Shown: positions 45,832 through 56,863 of the stretch, one piece after another
Position numbering within the stretch: the first letter of the stretch is position 1
How the letters are laid out: the number at the start of each line of letters is the position of its first letter
Assembly (NCBI GenBank): GCA_027924585.1
Contig: BSBM01000232.1
Coordinates: 30,775,001 to 30,839,000 of the forward strand
DNA from: Larix kaempferi
Taxonomy: Eukaryota > Streptophyta > Pinopsida > Pinales > Pinaceae
Direction of reading: 5' to 3'
Length of the DNA stretch: 64,000 nt
The notes under the pieces: model-generated
The model's input: only the letters and a program-made list of their open reading frames with translations
Told to the model about the DNA's origin: nothing
The model's database searches: none
Program-made: the position numbers and the translations under genes

Positions 45832-47787
45832 GATGCCCCCTAATGTGTGAGGTCATAGATTGATGCTATGATGGCCGAAATACATTATAAAACTCAAAAG
45901 TGGAGTGATGGAGACACAAGTGGAAAGAGCAGCTCACTCGTCATAATACAATAGTATCCCTGAATACATGTTGGTAGTACAACAATCTGATACAATGGCC
46001 ATGAATAGGCAATACATAGTGAATACATGTCATAAGTGATCATAGCCATGATCCCTCTATAGTAAGATAAGGTCTCCTGCTGAAAAGAAAACAACTGGTG
46101 CAAACTAGAGGTACAAACTGCTGATATCTGAGAGGTGATATCTCAGATGTAAAGTCAAAGTCATAAGTAGCATACTGAATGCCACTAACACCTGGGGTCT
46201 TCTACACAAGTCTTCGATGGTGCAAGTCCCATCAAGTGAATAAAGGAGTTGGGGTCGAACCTGATGTGACATCGTCTGATTATCGATCAATGATGTATAC
46301 CGTTAACAGATGCGATATAACCCACCAATAATGAAAATGGGCATCAAGGCACAAAGCACAATCATCGGAGTGTGAATAAATGGGTTGAAGTCAAACACTA
46401 GGATGAATCCATCGATCAGGGGCCATTGATATATTCCCAAAACTGTCGATGGCGAGAGAACTTGTCACTAATGACTGCAAGCCTCAAGGTACTCAACCGA
46501 ACTCTAAGCCTCAAGTCCCAAAATAAATGGGTTGAAGTCGATGGAACAAGACTCGCTGGAAGGAGGGCATTAAGGCATCCCCCATCAACCAACATGAGGT
46601 ACCAGCTAGCTGAAAGATTTGGAAGAACTTAGGTGAAATAGATTGACTCAATAAGGATGGATGACATGCAATAGTGAAGAGATCTGAGGAGTGGCCATCA
46701 CTGGTTTCAGGACTTCTTTTGAACAAGAGCATGAGCAAATGGATAGACTTAAGCAGCATAGACTTGACATAAACTGTGCAATGCAGGAGGCATTACAAAG
46801 GGCTCCATAATGACTGGAAGCTTAACCAATCGGTGGAGAAAACTAAGAAACAAGTACAACACCTAAGGTCCAACTATAGTCCCGACTCATAATGTACGGA
46901 GTGGAATGAATGCTCTGTTCAAAGGAGACACAACAGCTTCCAACAAGAAGTAGTAACCATAATCCTGTCCAGCTTTTTGGAATATTTGATTTTTTTGGTC
47001 TTTTTCATATCTGGGAAAAGCTTGAAAAACAATAAAATTGCTTATAGTACAACAAGTGAGGGAACGAGTTTCAAATAGCGAGCAGACTAGTTCCAAGCAG
47101 TGGAACATACCTATGATCAATGCAAGGAAGTGCATGCAGGATGTGGACACTCGGGGGGGTGTTCCCTTAGGGTCAAAAGGTGATCAAATTGTGAAGGGAA
47201 AATATAAGCGCTGCAGGGCTCGACAGGGAAAAGTGCTCAGGCACCAGGCTAACAACTAAGTAAGCGAGAGCCGACACAAGGCTCAAGTGGCAAGCAGGAT
47301 GATGCAATGCAATCACAACATGATATAATTGAGGGGAGTCCTTAAGGGAGATGGCCAGCATAAGAAAAAGTAGAGTATGAGTCTTTATCGCAACTTCATG
47401 GCGTAACTACAAAGGACTCCTAATCCTAAGGACAAACAACGGCATGGGCACCAGAATGCACAAAGGGGTTCTAACTAGGGTACCCATGTTCGGAAAATCC
47501 CTACCGCCACATACCGACACTTCTATACCAGTGTGAAGGTTTTGTGTCAGTTAAGAAGCGGGGTCACACCTAGAGTTTATGAAAGTGGTCAAAGGTCAAA
47601 TGCATAATGCATGTGGAAATGCCATCTAACCTATATTCCAGGTGTGAAATGTACCTGCCGTAGGTGTGAAATGGTCCAGAACAGCTTTCACCAAAGAAAA
47701 CTGATTAAAAAATACTACTCCAAGACAGTGTATTAGTCCATAATGGCACCAAATGGTAAAAACTATAGACAAGTGGGTCCTGAAAAT
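45832..47787. other. E4 stretch between the 3' LTR and the antisense gene; nothing coding seen
   Basis: No frame longer than 90 codons and no recognisable motif on either strand. Short repeats of GAATACATGT and GTGTGAAATG occur. By position it is the 3' untranslated part of E4 and the upstream region of the antisense promoter at 47788. Confidence 0.5.
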
Positions 47788-47796
47788 TATAAATAG
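47788..47796 (+). promoter_or_regulatory. TATA box of the E4 antisense gene
   Basis: TATAAATAG, about 390 bases upstream of the first ATG (48183). The intervening leader has a T-rich acceptor (TTTTTCTTCACTCTAG, AG at 48180-48181) two bases before that ATG, implying a 5' untranslated exon and an intron. A likely donor is near 47930 (TAG|GTTGGT), though it is weak. The similar layout at 43880 in E5 supports the assignment. Confidence 0.5.
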
Positions 47797-48182
47797 TAAT
47801 ACAAAATTACAATTTACAATTCATTTTTACTATTCACCCATTTGGAGTTTTGTGGTTAGTTTTCACCTAAAAGTTCAGTTGTCGATTCTCGGAGCTCCAA
47901 GCGACCATTCATCAAACCGTCCGGAGTAGGTTGGTAGTCTCATCCATACCTTTCATTTTAATTTTCAGCGTCGGGATTTTTTGTTTGGCCAAGCCCTAAA
48001 TGGCTTCGGAGCTACCCGCTGGCTATAGCTATGCGGGTCGCGGGTAGGGCAAGATACTCATAGTCAATGCACAGACTGAACGCGAGTACCCGCACCTGTA
48101 TACAAGTTAGCCCACAGGTACGGTCGTGAAGTTGAAAATGCAAAAGAATTTGACTAAAATCCTTGTTTTTCTTCACTCTAGG

Positions 48183-49368
48183 ATGGTTCTAGAGTGGAGG
48201 GAGAGGGAGCATGACCAAGTTGATGAGGCCGTGCACAACGATGTGCAAGCACATTATGCATTGCAAGCATGTGGGTTGTACAAATTCTAAAGTATAGGGG
48301 GTTTGAGGGCCCAAAACCTGCTACTCCGTCGCTTGATCGATTATTGGGATGTTGATACACATAACTTCAATCTCAATGGGCAAATCCTCACACTGGAAGT
48401 GGATGACATCTACTTCATTACCGGTTTGTCCCATCGAGGTGAGGAGGCTAGTCTTTGGTCTCGTACTGTGGGTGGTGGCATCACTGTCCTTGACTACATA
48501 GCACGGTGTTTCCCTGCAAACAAACGCACGGTGGGAATTCAGGTGCCCATCAATGCCATAGTGGATCTGAGCATGAAGATCATTGTGGCTACCTTAGTGC
48601 GGATAACGGGTTCCAAAGCTTTGCACCAGGCATCCAGTCCAGTGATGTTCTATGCATCACAATGCATGCAACCTATAGTATTTGACTGGTGTACCACACT
48701 GCTGGGGTCTATGAAGACCCAAATGACAGAATGCAAAGAAGGGAAGGCCAAAAACTTTGGGTATGGGAGTATCTTGTGCAGCTTCTTCTTTGAGAGGGTT
48801 CCAAGACTTAGTCCGAGGGTGGATGTCCCTCCTCATAGTCTCCAGGATCCATCCCTGACCCAGTGGGATGAGATCTTGACACGACAGGATGGTGGCCGTC
48901 TGGAATCACCATATACCGAGGAGTTCTTCTACTGGTGGGACCAACAGATCATTTCCATAGAGGACTACCCGTATGCAGGGATAGACTTCCGCCAAGATAG
49001 GTACATGCCACTCCCACCAGACACAGCGTTCAGAGACATTGGTGAGTACTCTTTTTAGGTTTTTTTGTGTATTAAATTTTTATGGATTTTTTTATCATAG
49101 ATGTAAATGCAAAAATATTTTTTGGTGGTAGTATCATATGTTGATGGTTGACTGTTTTCTCACAGAAAAAGGCCCAGTGAGACCTAATGGCTTCCCGAGA
49201 CATGGTCGTCGGGGCAGGGGTGAGGAGACAGGCGATGCTGCAACAGGACACACTCTACAGACCTTGCGATGCAACCTCACATGGATGGTTTCTAGGGTTC
49301 CACAGATAGAGGTGGTGAGACTACCTGAGGCCATGCAACGCCAAGTAGTGGGGGTTCCAGGTGACTAG
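48183..49368 (+). pseudogene. E4 antisense gene: plant-mobile-domain-like protein, spliced
   Basis: ATG at 48183, exon 1 to 49041, intron 49042-49165, exon 2 49166-49368 ending in TAG; 353 residues, with one in-frame TAA at 48288. The N-terminal part has the pattern of plant mobile domains: LLLRRLIDYWDVDTHNFNLN, then ILTLEVDDIYFITGLSHRG (the usual W-x2-[ED]-T-H-x-F and TLeDv-x2-l-x-GL-x2-G). Such domains occur in plant genomes and in some transposons; their biochemical role is unclear. Exon 2 is Arg/Gly-rich. It lies antisense to E4 pol, tail-to-tail with the extra RNase H. Antisense ORFs are known for Tat-group elements such as Grande and Retand. Confidence 0.75.
49042..49165 (+). other. Intron in the E4 antisense gene (124 bp, GT-AG, phase 1)
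   Basis: The donor is ATTG|GTGAGT and the acceptor GTTTTCTCACAG. Removing it joins exon 1 to exon 2 in one open frame (D-I then E-K-G-P-V), whereas reading through hits TAG nine bases after the donor. Position and phase match the intron at 44426-44515 in E5. Confidence 0.75.
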
Positions 49369-49632
49369 GTGTGGCTACTGCAGCAGGTAGCCAATGCAGT
49401 TCAATATTTCTACGAGACACATCCTGTCGGGGCGATAGCTAAGCCTCCTCATAGGGAGTAGATATCTCAGGATCTCATTTTTTGTATCGATCTGTATATT
49501 TTTGAGGGCAACGGGCTCCAGTTTTGTATGACACTACCATTTTTGGACATATTTATAAAAAAAATTGGTTCTCTGGATCTACTACATGTGTGTATGTAGT
49601 AATGTATGAATGTCTTCTTATATTTGTGTACT

Positions 49633-50090
49633 TCATGGTGAATGTGACAAATTCCAATCTAATACATAGTTAGCGTATGCATCAGATATATGATTAACAC
49701 TTCTCAGAACATGTATGTATGTAATTGAAACAAAATGTCATTCCAAGAGTCTTACCGTTAGGAATTTCCGTAGTAGCGTAGGATCTCGCACATGGTACTG
49801 CCAATTTAGCTAAGACACAACTAGTTGTGAATCCAGGTGGACTTCTAAAGACTGGACGCCATGGGAAATGGCATCCCGAAGTAGCTCGATGACGGCACTA
49901 TACTTAGCCACATTGTTAGATGTAGGAACAAGACAAGCACCTCCTGAGGACACAACTAGGTGGTCAAGTGAGAAGATAACCCAGGCAGCAGAAGCAAGAT
50001 GCTACGTATGGCGGCTAGCACCATCCGTGAACCCTAAGAACGTAGGAAACTCTGTTGACATCTGTCAATCAAATGGAAGCTAATCAGTAG
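49633..50090 (-). pseudogene. E4 additional RNase H after integrase
   Basis: The second RNase H begins at about 50090 on the minus strand, 84 bases after the integrase stop. Catalytic positions: D in FTDGASR is present; the expected E in NN-x-x-E-Y is Lys (NNVAKYSAV), a G-to-A change; D in LDSQLVVS is present; D in ISDAYANYVLDW is present. Three in-frame stops also occur (for example after DSQLVVS). It is the C-terminal domain of pol, unlike E2, where the same domain lies before RT. Confidence 0.75.
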
Positions 50091-50173
50091 ACCCTAAAAC
50101 CAAAAGAAATCTAAACTATGTACAGAAGAAACTATACAATAGTATACAAAAAGTATCATCCTGAACTAGAGGT

Positions 50174-51546
50174 TCAAGCGTAATACCGCTTAAGGTAGTG
50201 CCCATTTCTAGGATCCTTCAAGACAGTCCCCTCATAGTCTTCTAATTCATAGGCTCCTTTTTCTAGGACATGCCTCACAATGTAAGGATTGTGCCACATG
50301 GGGTTGAACTTTCCTGCTCCCAGGGGTTCTTTAGCTTGGTCATATAAGAGGACCAAGTCACCTTCAACATACTGCTGGGGATGGACAGACCTATCATACT
50401 GAACCTTAACATGACATTTGTTGGCATCTATGGCCACAACGGCATCTCGACGTTTCTCGTCAAGTTGCTCAAGGTGGATTAAACGTTGCTCAAGACCCAT
50501 CGTATCAGGGAGGAGCTCTATGGCCAGTTTAAGCGAAGGGATCTTGCATTCAATCGGTAAAAGTGACTCCACACCGTGAACTAGCTGAAACGGTGAGAAC
50601 CCGGTGGCAGTCTTGACTGTGGTTTGATATTCCCATAAAGCAGGATATAACATGATGTGCCAATTGGTCTTGCTTTGTTGGATGGTACGTTGGAGAATGG
50701 TCTTCAAAGAATTATTGACTACTTTACTTGACCATTCTCTTTGGGATAATAAGAAGATGAGTGTTCTTGACGAAACCCAAGCTTGAGAGACAAATCCTCC
50801 ATCATCTTGTTCTGAAAGTGACTGCCATGGTCAGTGACAATCTCTTTCAGAATACTGAACCGAGTTATAATTTGATTGAATACGAAGTGGGCTGTTGTAG
50901 CACCATCGTCTTTAACGGTAGGCATGGCCTCAGCCCATTTGGAAAAATAGTCCACAGCCACTATGATATGGTGATGCCCCCTAGCCAAAGCTAGTTTTCA
51001 ATCCATGAAATCCACCTCCCACTTGGTGAAGGGACCGACGATGACGACTGGATGAAGGGGAACTGGATGCGAGCGTATGTTCTGAGAAAACACCTGGCAA
51101 GGGTGACATCTCTTCACAGCATTAACACAATCCTTAAAGATGGAAGGCCAAAAATAACCAGCTCGCATAATACATTGGGCTGTATCAAGCCAGGATAAGT
51201 GACCGCCACACGCCCCAGCATGGAAATCATTAAGCACCTGTTTTGCTTCTTCGTGAGTTAAGCAATGACGGAGGATAGAATACTTTCCTCGACGATACAA
51301 AGTGTCACCGATGATAGTGTAGTCTTTAGTGTGATGTTTTACACGCCGTCCCTCATCTTGTGAATAGTGCGGAGGAAACTTCAAAGTTTGGAGATATACA
51401 ATGACATCCCCATACCAAGGGTCCTCTGATGAGATAAGAAATAAATGCTCATCCGCAAAGGAATCTTCATGAATGACATCCTCATCAAGTCGCGGAAGGT
51501 CTGACATAAGCTCAACAAATACCAACGATTTCACCAACTTCGCCAA
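50174..51546 (-). pseudogene. E4 integrase
   Basis: HHCC: FHAGACGGH, then C-x2-C in RCHPCQ. First catalytic D in WEVDFMD and second in TDHGSHF. The third residue, Glu in the usual NGQVE, is Lys (NGQVK), followed immediately by a TAG, so the active site is lost. The C-terminal domain is complete (GAYELEDYEG...HYLKRYYA) and the protein stops at 50174. The stop near 50998 separates the core from the HHCC part. No chromodomain. Confidence 0.9.
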
Positions 51547-51612
51547 AGCAAAATTGAGATCGAACTCCTAAAGGATAACAATCCATTTATTGTACTTCCC
51601 CCCGATAAGGTG

Positions 51613-52808
51613 TCATGATAGCACGAACTGAAATGGATTGATATGCGCGACAACTGTAGTTGTTCTAAGTAAAATGTAATGTCGTAACCGCTGGACTGAA
51701 TGAACAGTCGCAAGCGCTAACTTTTCCACATGAGTATATCTTAGCTCAACGTCTACTAGATTTCGACTAAGGTAATAGATGACATGCTCGACAAGCGCAT
51801 CATCAACCTGAACCAAGACCATGCCAATCGTCTCTTGAGACGCGACCACATAAAGGATAAAATCTCGTGCGAAGTCTAGTGGACTAAGCACAGGGGTTGA
51901 TACCAAAGCTTTCTTAAGGGCGTCGAAAGACTACTAGGCTCACTCATCCTAGATAAAGGGTGTGTCTTTCTTCAATAAGTGCGCGAAACCTTTGGTAAGA
52001 TTAGAATAATTGACTACGAAATGGTGTAGAAAAGTGGCTCTCCCTTGGAGGCTTTGAAGTTGTAACAAATTGTGCGGAGGAGGCAACTGAAGTATTGCCT
52101 CAACTTTGAGAGGATCAACTCTAATACCCTCTCTCGAAACTATGAAGCCCAGAGAGCGACCCGTCCTTATAGCAAAGATGCATTTGTTAGGATTCAATTG
52201 AATCTTGTATCGTATACATCATTCGAGAATCATGCGGAGGTGCTTGGGGTGGTCCATCCTCTTATGAGAATGGCCAGCAAGATCATCCAAGAAAACCTCC
52301 ATAATCATCTTAAGATCATGAAAGGCGTATGTCATGGCACGCTGAAATGTAGCTCCGACATTTTTAAGGCCGAAGGGAATTTTCCAATATGAAAACGTTC
52401 CCCAAGGACAAATAAAAGTTGTCTTATGTTGGTCCTCGGGATTGATTTGAATCTGTTTATAGCCGGAAAATCCGTCCATGAAGGAAAAAATCTCACTTTC
52501 GGCGTAAGAATCCAAGATTTTATCTATGAATGGCGTGGGGAAGTTGTCTTTCGGACATGCACAGTTAAAATCTCTAAAATCGGTGCATACACGGATCATT
52601 ACATGCTTCTTATCCATAGGAGAGAGGTTTGACACCCATTTGGTAAGGGGAACGGGGTAGATGAAACCAACCTTGAGCAGTTTCTCCACCTCTGCCTAAT
52701 AACGACTGCTTTTCTAGGGTTCATAGCACATAAGCGTTGTCGAACCGGTTTAGCATTGGGATACATTCTAATATCATGTTCAATAATGCGGGGGTCTATT
52801 CCTGGCAT
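51613..52808 (-). pseudogene. E4 reverse transcriptase with degenerate RNase H
   Basis: RT: RVCTDFRDFN, FMDGFSGYKQIQI, IPFGLKNVGATFQRAM and catalytic FLDD in MEVFLDDLAGHS, then GFIVSREGIRVDP. The RNase H (51906-51613) keeps the Glu (THVEKLAL), but the first Asp is Val (VVASQ for TDAS) and the TDH is VAH. Two of three acids are therefore gone. Frames shift at about 52700 and 51930. Confidence 0.9.
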
Positions 52809-52820
52809 CTCCTCATATGA

Positions 52821-54122
52821 CTAGGTGAAAGCTTCCCGGAGTTCTGTAAACAATTCAGTGTAAATAGCAATCTCCTCAGGAGTGCAATCGTCACCGATGT
52901 AGACATTATCAACTATTCCAGGAGTACGAGAGATATTGATCGATGTAGTTGGGGAAATGGTAGCCATATTCTCTTCCGTGAAAACATCATGCGACTCCAA
53001 AAGAGCCACAGGGTGACCAACCATCTCTGCTAGAGTCGTCCTAAACTCTTCTCGTTCGGCGAGCTCGAGTTTGGGAAGGAAATAAGAGCGATGGTTCATA
53101 TCTTCCCAAGGTCTCTCACTACCACACATGGCCTCCATAATAGCTTCATCAAAAGGCAAAGTATCATCGAGGAAATCATGGGAACAAGACGAGTCGGCTG
53201 CCCAAACCGGTAGTGTAACGGGATCTTCCTCGACTGTCTGGGAAGAAGAGAGATCCAACTCAGCAGTGGCTTGTTGAATATGTTGGTAAGCAAGCTCAGC
53301 TACAGATAGTGGCATAGACATTCCGACATGCGAAATGTTTTCAGACATGGAACTCGTGGACGGTAAAGTCCATGGATCATCAAAATAGGAAGTCTAGAAT
53401 GACATATTATGTGAAGGAGGAGACGCATCGTCGGTAATGGTTCCAATAAAATTCACAGGTGCGGAAAAATCATAAGTTCCCATCAATGAAGGGTACATGC
53501 CAACACCCATGTTCCCAGTTTCCGGCTGAGAATGAGTAACCTGTGGGACTATGGATCCCATGGATGTTGTGGAAGAGGAGTTAACGTAATCCAACTGATC
53601 GATGGTCATAATCTTTCCTTTGTGAGGAAAGCAGATAACTTTGAATATAGTGGATGCAACAGCTTTCATGGCATACATCCAATTCCAACGCAGTAAAAGG
53701 TGGTAGTCGATGGGCACATCAACCACCTCGACTTCAATAGGCACAGACTTACCTCCCAAGGAGACAGCAAGGGAAGGGATAATTCCATGCGGCTTAAAAG
53801 AACGACCGTTGAATGCAGTGAGCGTGGTTCTATACGCGAGTAGGGGAGGAGAGCCAAGAGCTTTCCAACAAGCTAACGACATTACTGACGCAGAGGCACC
53901 TTCGTCAACCATAGTACGCTTGACAAAACTCTGAAGGCACACCACCTGGATTTGAAAAGCCACGTGGTAGGGTAAGTGAGGTTGGACATCAATAGTATCG
54001 AACTTGATAACAATGGGACTTCCCCCATCCTGAACTCCTAAAGCACTCAAAAGAGCATGCTTCTGAGAAGGACAGGCTTGCAAAACTTCAAGATCCGACA
54101 TGGCACATGGAGTTTGGCCCAA
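52821..54122 (-). pseudogene. E4 protease and acidic linker to RT
   Basis: The active site is MVDEGASASVMS (about 53897-53932), the D-E-G-A-S form usual for Tat-group proteases, followed by the flap region GRSFKPHGI and DYHLLLRWNW. After a stop at 53394 the same frame continues (53348-52821) as a Ser/Thr/Asp/Glu-rich linker of about 175 residues, ending in EIAIYTELFTELREAF just before RT. A TAG there replaces the Trp of the common F-A-W-S-Y-E-E-M. Confidence 0.88.
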
Positions 54123-54287
54123 ATCTTCTACGATGGATTAGTTGTGGGCGGCTCGAGCATTAGGATTATGCGTAGAGTGCTTAAGAACACCTTTCGGTAT
54201 CCGCGGTATAATAGAGGGATTCTCGATATGCAAGGAATTGTCAGGAGGAGGGGGAGGCTGACTCCTCAAATTGGGTTGTGGTGCATC

Positions 54288-56863
54288 CTAATCGCGCTGA
54301 CGAGTGGCAACACTAACCTCTGACTGAACCATGTTCACACATCGATAACCACTAGTATTGGAAGAAGACGTTTTCGTCTCAGTAGGTCCATAACCAGTGG
54401 TGGGAGCATGCGAATCCATGTTTTGGTGATGAGGTAGGGGATCCTTCAACATAGCTGGGCTCTCTGCCAAGTGCTTCGATGCTTTTTCAATACGATGACA
54501 TAAGTGAGTAAGATGGTATTCCCCACAGAGCTTGCAAGGAAACTTCACCTTACGCCTAGGTTTACAATCCTCACTAGCATTTCCACCTTCCCTAGGAGGG
54601 TTGGCATTATCCTTACGGGGGATATTGTGATTGTTATTGTTATTCCCATTGTTTCCACCCTTACGATTATTTCTCCCCTTTTTCTTACCACTAGGTTGCT
54701 GGTTACCTGATTGGTTCGTCGTTTGCACACTGTGTACATCATACGATGGGGTGGAAGTGGACAAGGTGTGAACCTGTCTGGGAGTAGACTGGTTTAGCGA
54801 CAAATTTTGCATTTGATTAGCTACCAAATCTATGGGGCGAGTGCTTGCAGATCCAATAATTTCATCGGCATGCAGTCTAGGAAATGACGTGGGCTCATGA
54901 CGTGCACGCAGTGCGTCAGGAATGATGCCATACAAAATGTCAAACTGAGAGTATAATAAGTCTAACTACTGGACTTTCAAGATAGCTTGTTCCTCAGTCA
55001 CAATGTCAGACATCGAAACATCCTTAGCAATGTATGGGAGTAGAGACTTGAGGAACCATTCCAACAGGAACTTTGGAAGAATGTTGGCTTTCACTAACCT
55101 CTTCCGTTGACGCCACTCTTGAACGTGGTCAGAAATATGCCTGGCCTTGTTTTGACGGAAGGTAGATAAAAGTTTAGTGCCAGTATCATAGTGAATTGGC
55201 AACTGGAAGTGATCTAAGAAAACCAAAGCGATCTTGTTAAAACCCCTATAAGTGTTTTGAGGCAACTCGATGTACCACTTCGTGGCTGCCTCCATGAGGG
55301 GGCATTGAAATAGTCACAATCTAACGGAATCATGATTCAATGAGTTGGAGGAGCACCAAAGGTGAAATGTCGTGACATGATCTCCCGGGTCCTCACCAAT
55401 TTTCCCCTCAAACTTAGGAATGTCCGAAGGGATCTTGGTAGGGACCGGGGGCCAAGTAGGGTGATGACACACCAGATCATTCTTGAGCTTTGAAAGATCT
55501 GGAAGATTAAAGCATGCAAGGAATGGGAGCTGAGACTGGAAAGATTGATTATAAGCCCCAATAAAAGGTTGGTTAAACGGAACCGTATTATAAGATGGAC
55601 CAAAAGCTTGACCATGAGGATTAAACTGTTGATAATAAGGACCTGACGGACCATAAGCTTTCCCATGGCCATAGGATTGATAACCTCCTCCTGCCTAACC
55701 CATTTGAGAGTAAGTAGGTATGTGCGTGTTTTGGGCACCATATTGGGGTGGTAGGTTATACTGGTGGCCAACACCGACTGTGTTGTAGTAAGGGTTTCCA
55801 CCATGAGTATGGGGCATATATGTACTATTCATAGAAGGAACCGTGTTGTAATGACCATAATGGTATGGTATGTTCCCACCCCCAGCATTAGGATTAGCTT
55901 GAGCAGTCGTGTGGTGACTAGAAGCATGAGATGTATTCCCAGCCCCAACATTGGTGTTACTAAAAGCAGGGATGGTGGCGTTATGTCCATGTGGATAGGA
56001 TGTATTCCCACCCCCTACATTGGCATTAGTAGTGGCAACAATGGACACAAAATTATGCGGTATATGTCCACCCCTGTGGTTGGGAGGAGCATTAACATCC
56101 GTAAAAGTAGTCCTGGGTTGACGAGTAATGACATGTGTATTAGGTGGTGGATGGCGAGTCGTGTTTTGAACAACATTCCTATAGGTTGTGAAATCCTAGG
56201 AGGTGGTCTTCTTCCAACATTAGCATTGTTAGGAGGAACATGACCAGTCCCCATACTATGTGTGTGAGTGGAAAATGTAGTGCCCCTAGCGAGGGTAGTG
56301 CCCCCAGTGGGTATAGTATGGCCAACACCATGACTAGTGCCAGCGTGACTACCAAACGTAGTGGAAGGTTCAATGGTACTATAACTAGGCATACCAAAAG
56401 AGAGTGTGGTTGGGTTGATCGTAGGACCAGTGTCGTCATGTAACTTTGGAATCCCGTGTCTATAACTGTGAGGAAATGAAGAAATGAACATGTCGTCTTG
56501 TTCTTCATCCTCGGGTAAGGTTGGAATCCCGTAAAGATAATTATCTGGATTCGAAGGATCGAACGGATCTTGTTCAAGTGGATTAGTCCAAATAGAACCA
56601 GGTTGAGTCTCAGGTGGATCACCTCCCCACTCCTCACGAGGAGTATGGGGATCGAAAGTGTGTTCAACTCTACCCGATGGAGTCGAAGGTTTTTCCTCAG
56701 TATCAGAATGTGTAGCAGTCATGACGTCTTGGATGTATGTCTCGTAAGAATCTGAAGATTCAAGGGGAGCTCGCCGGTGTCCCCTAGCAACACGGCGTGA
56801 AAGCTCGGTAAGCTCTAAACTATCCAACCGATGGGATCGGCGGAGATTAGGGCTCTGCACCAC
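54288..56863 (-). pseudogene. E4 gag with Gly/Asn/His-rich repeats and one zinc knuckle
   Basis: ATG at about 56863. The first 220 residues are acidic and Pro-rich. After a frameshift, 56048-55695 encodes three loose copies of a 21-24-residue NxNxGxGNT...H..T repeat. The capsid domain follows (about 55500-54966: PKFEGKIGEDPGDHV, WYIELPQNTYRGF, FLDHFQLPIHYD). A Lys/Asn-rich basic stretch (GNNGNNNN) and a single knuckle, C-x2-C-x3-H-x4-C (CKLCGEYHLTHLC), complete it at 54288. Two or three frameshifts and a stop at about 54966. Confidence 0.85.

Noticed and set aside
56179-56667. Minus-strand ORF of 162 codons within E4 gag
   Set aside because: Leu/Ile-rich alternative frame of the acidic gag N-terminus; the gag frame (56863) is the plausible one.
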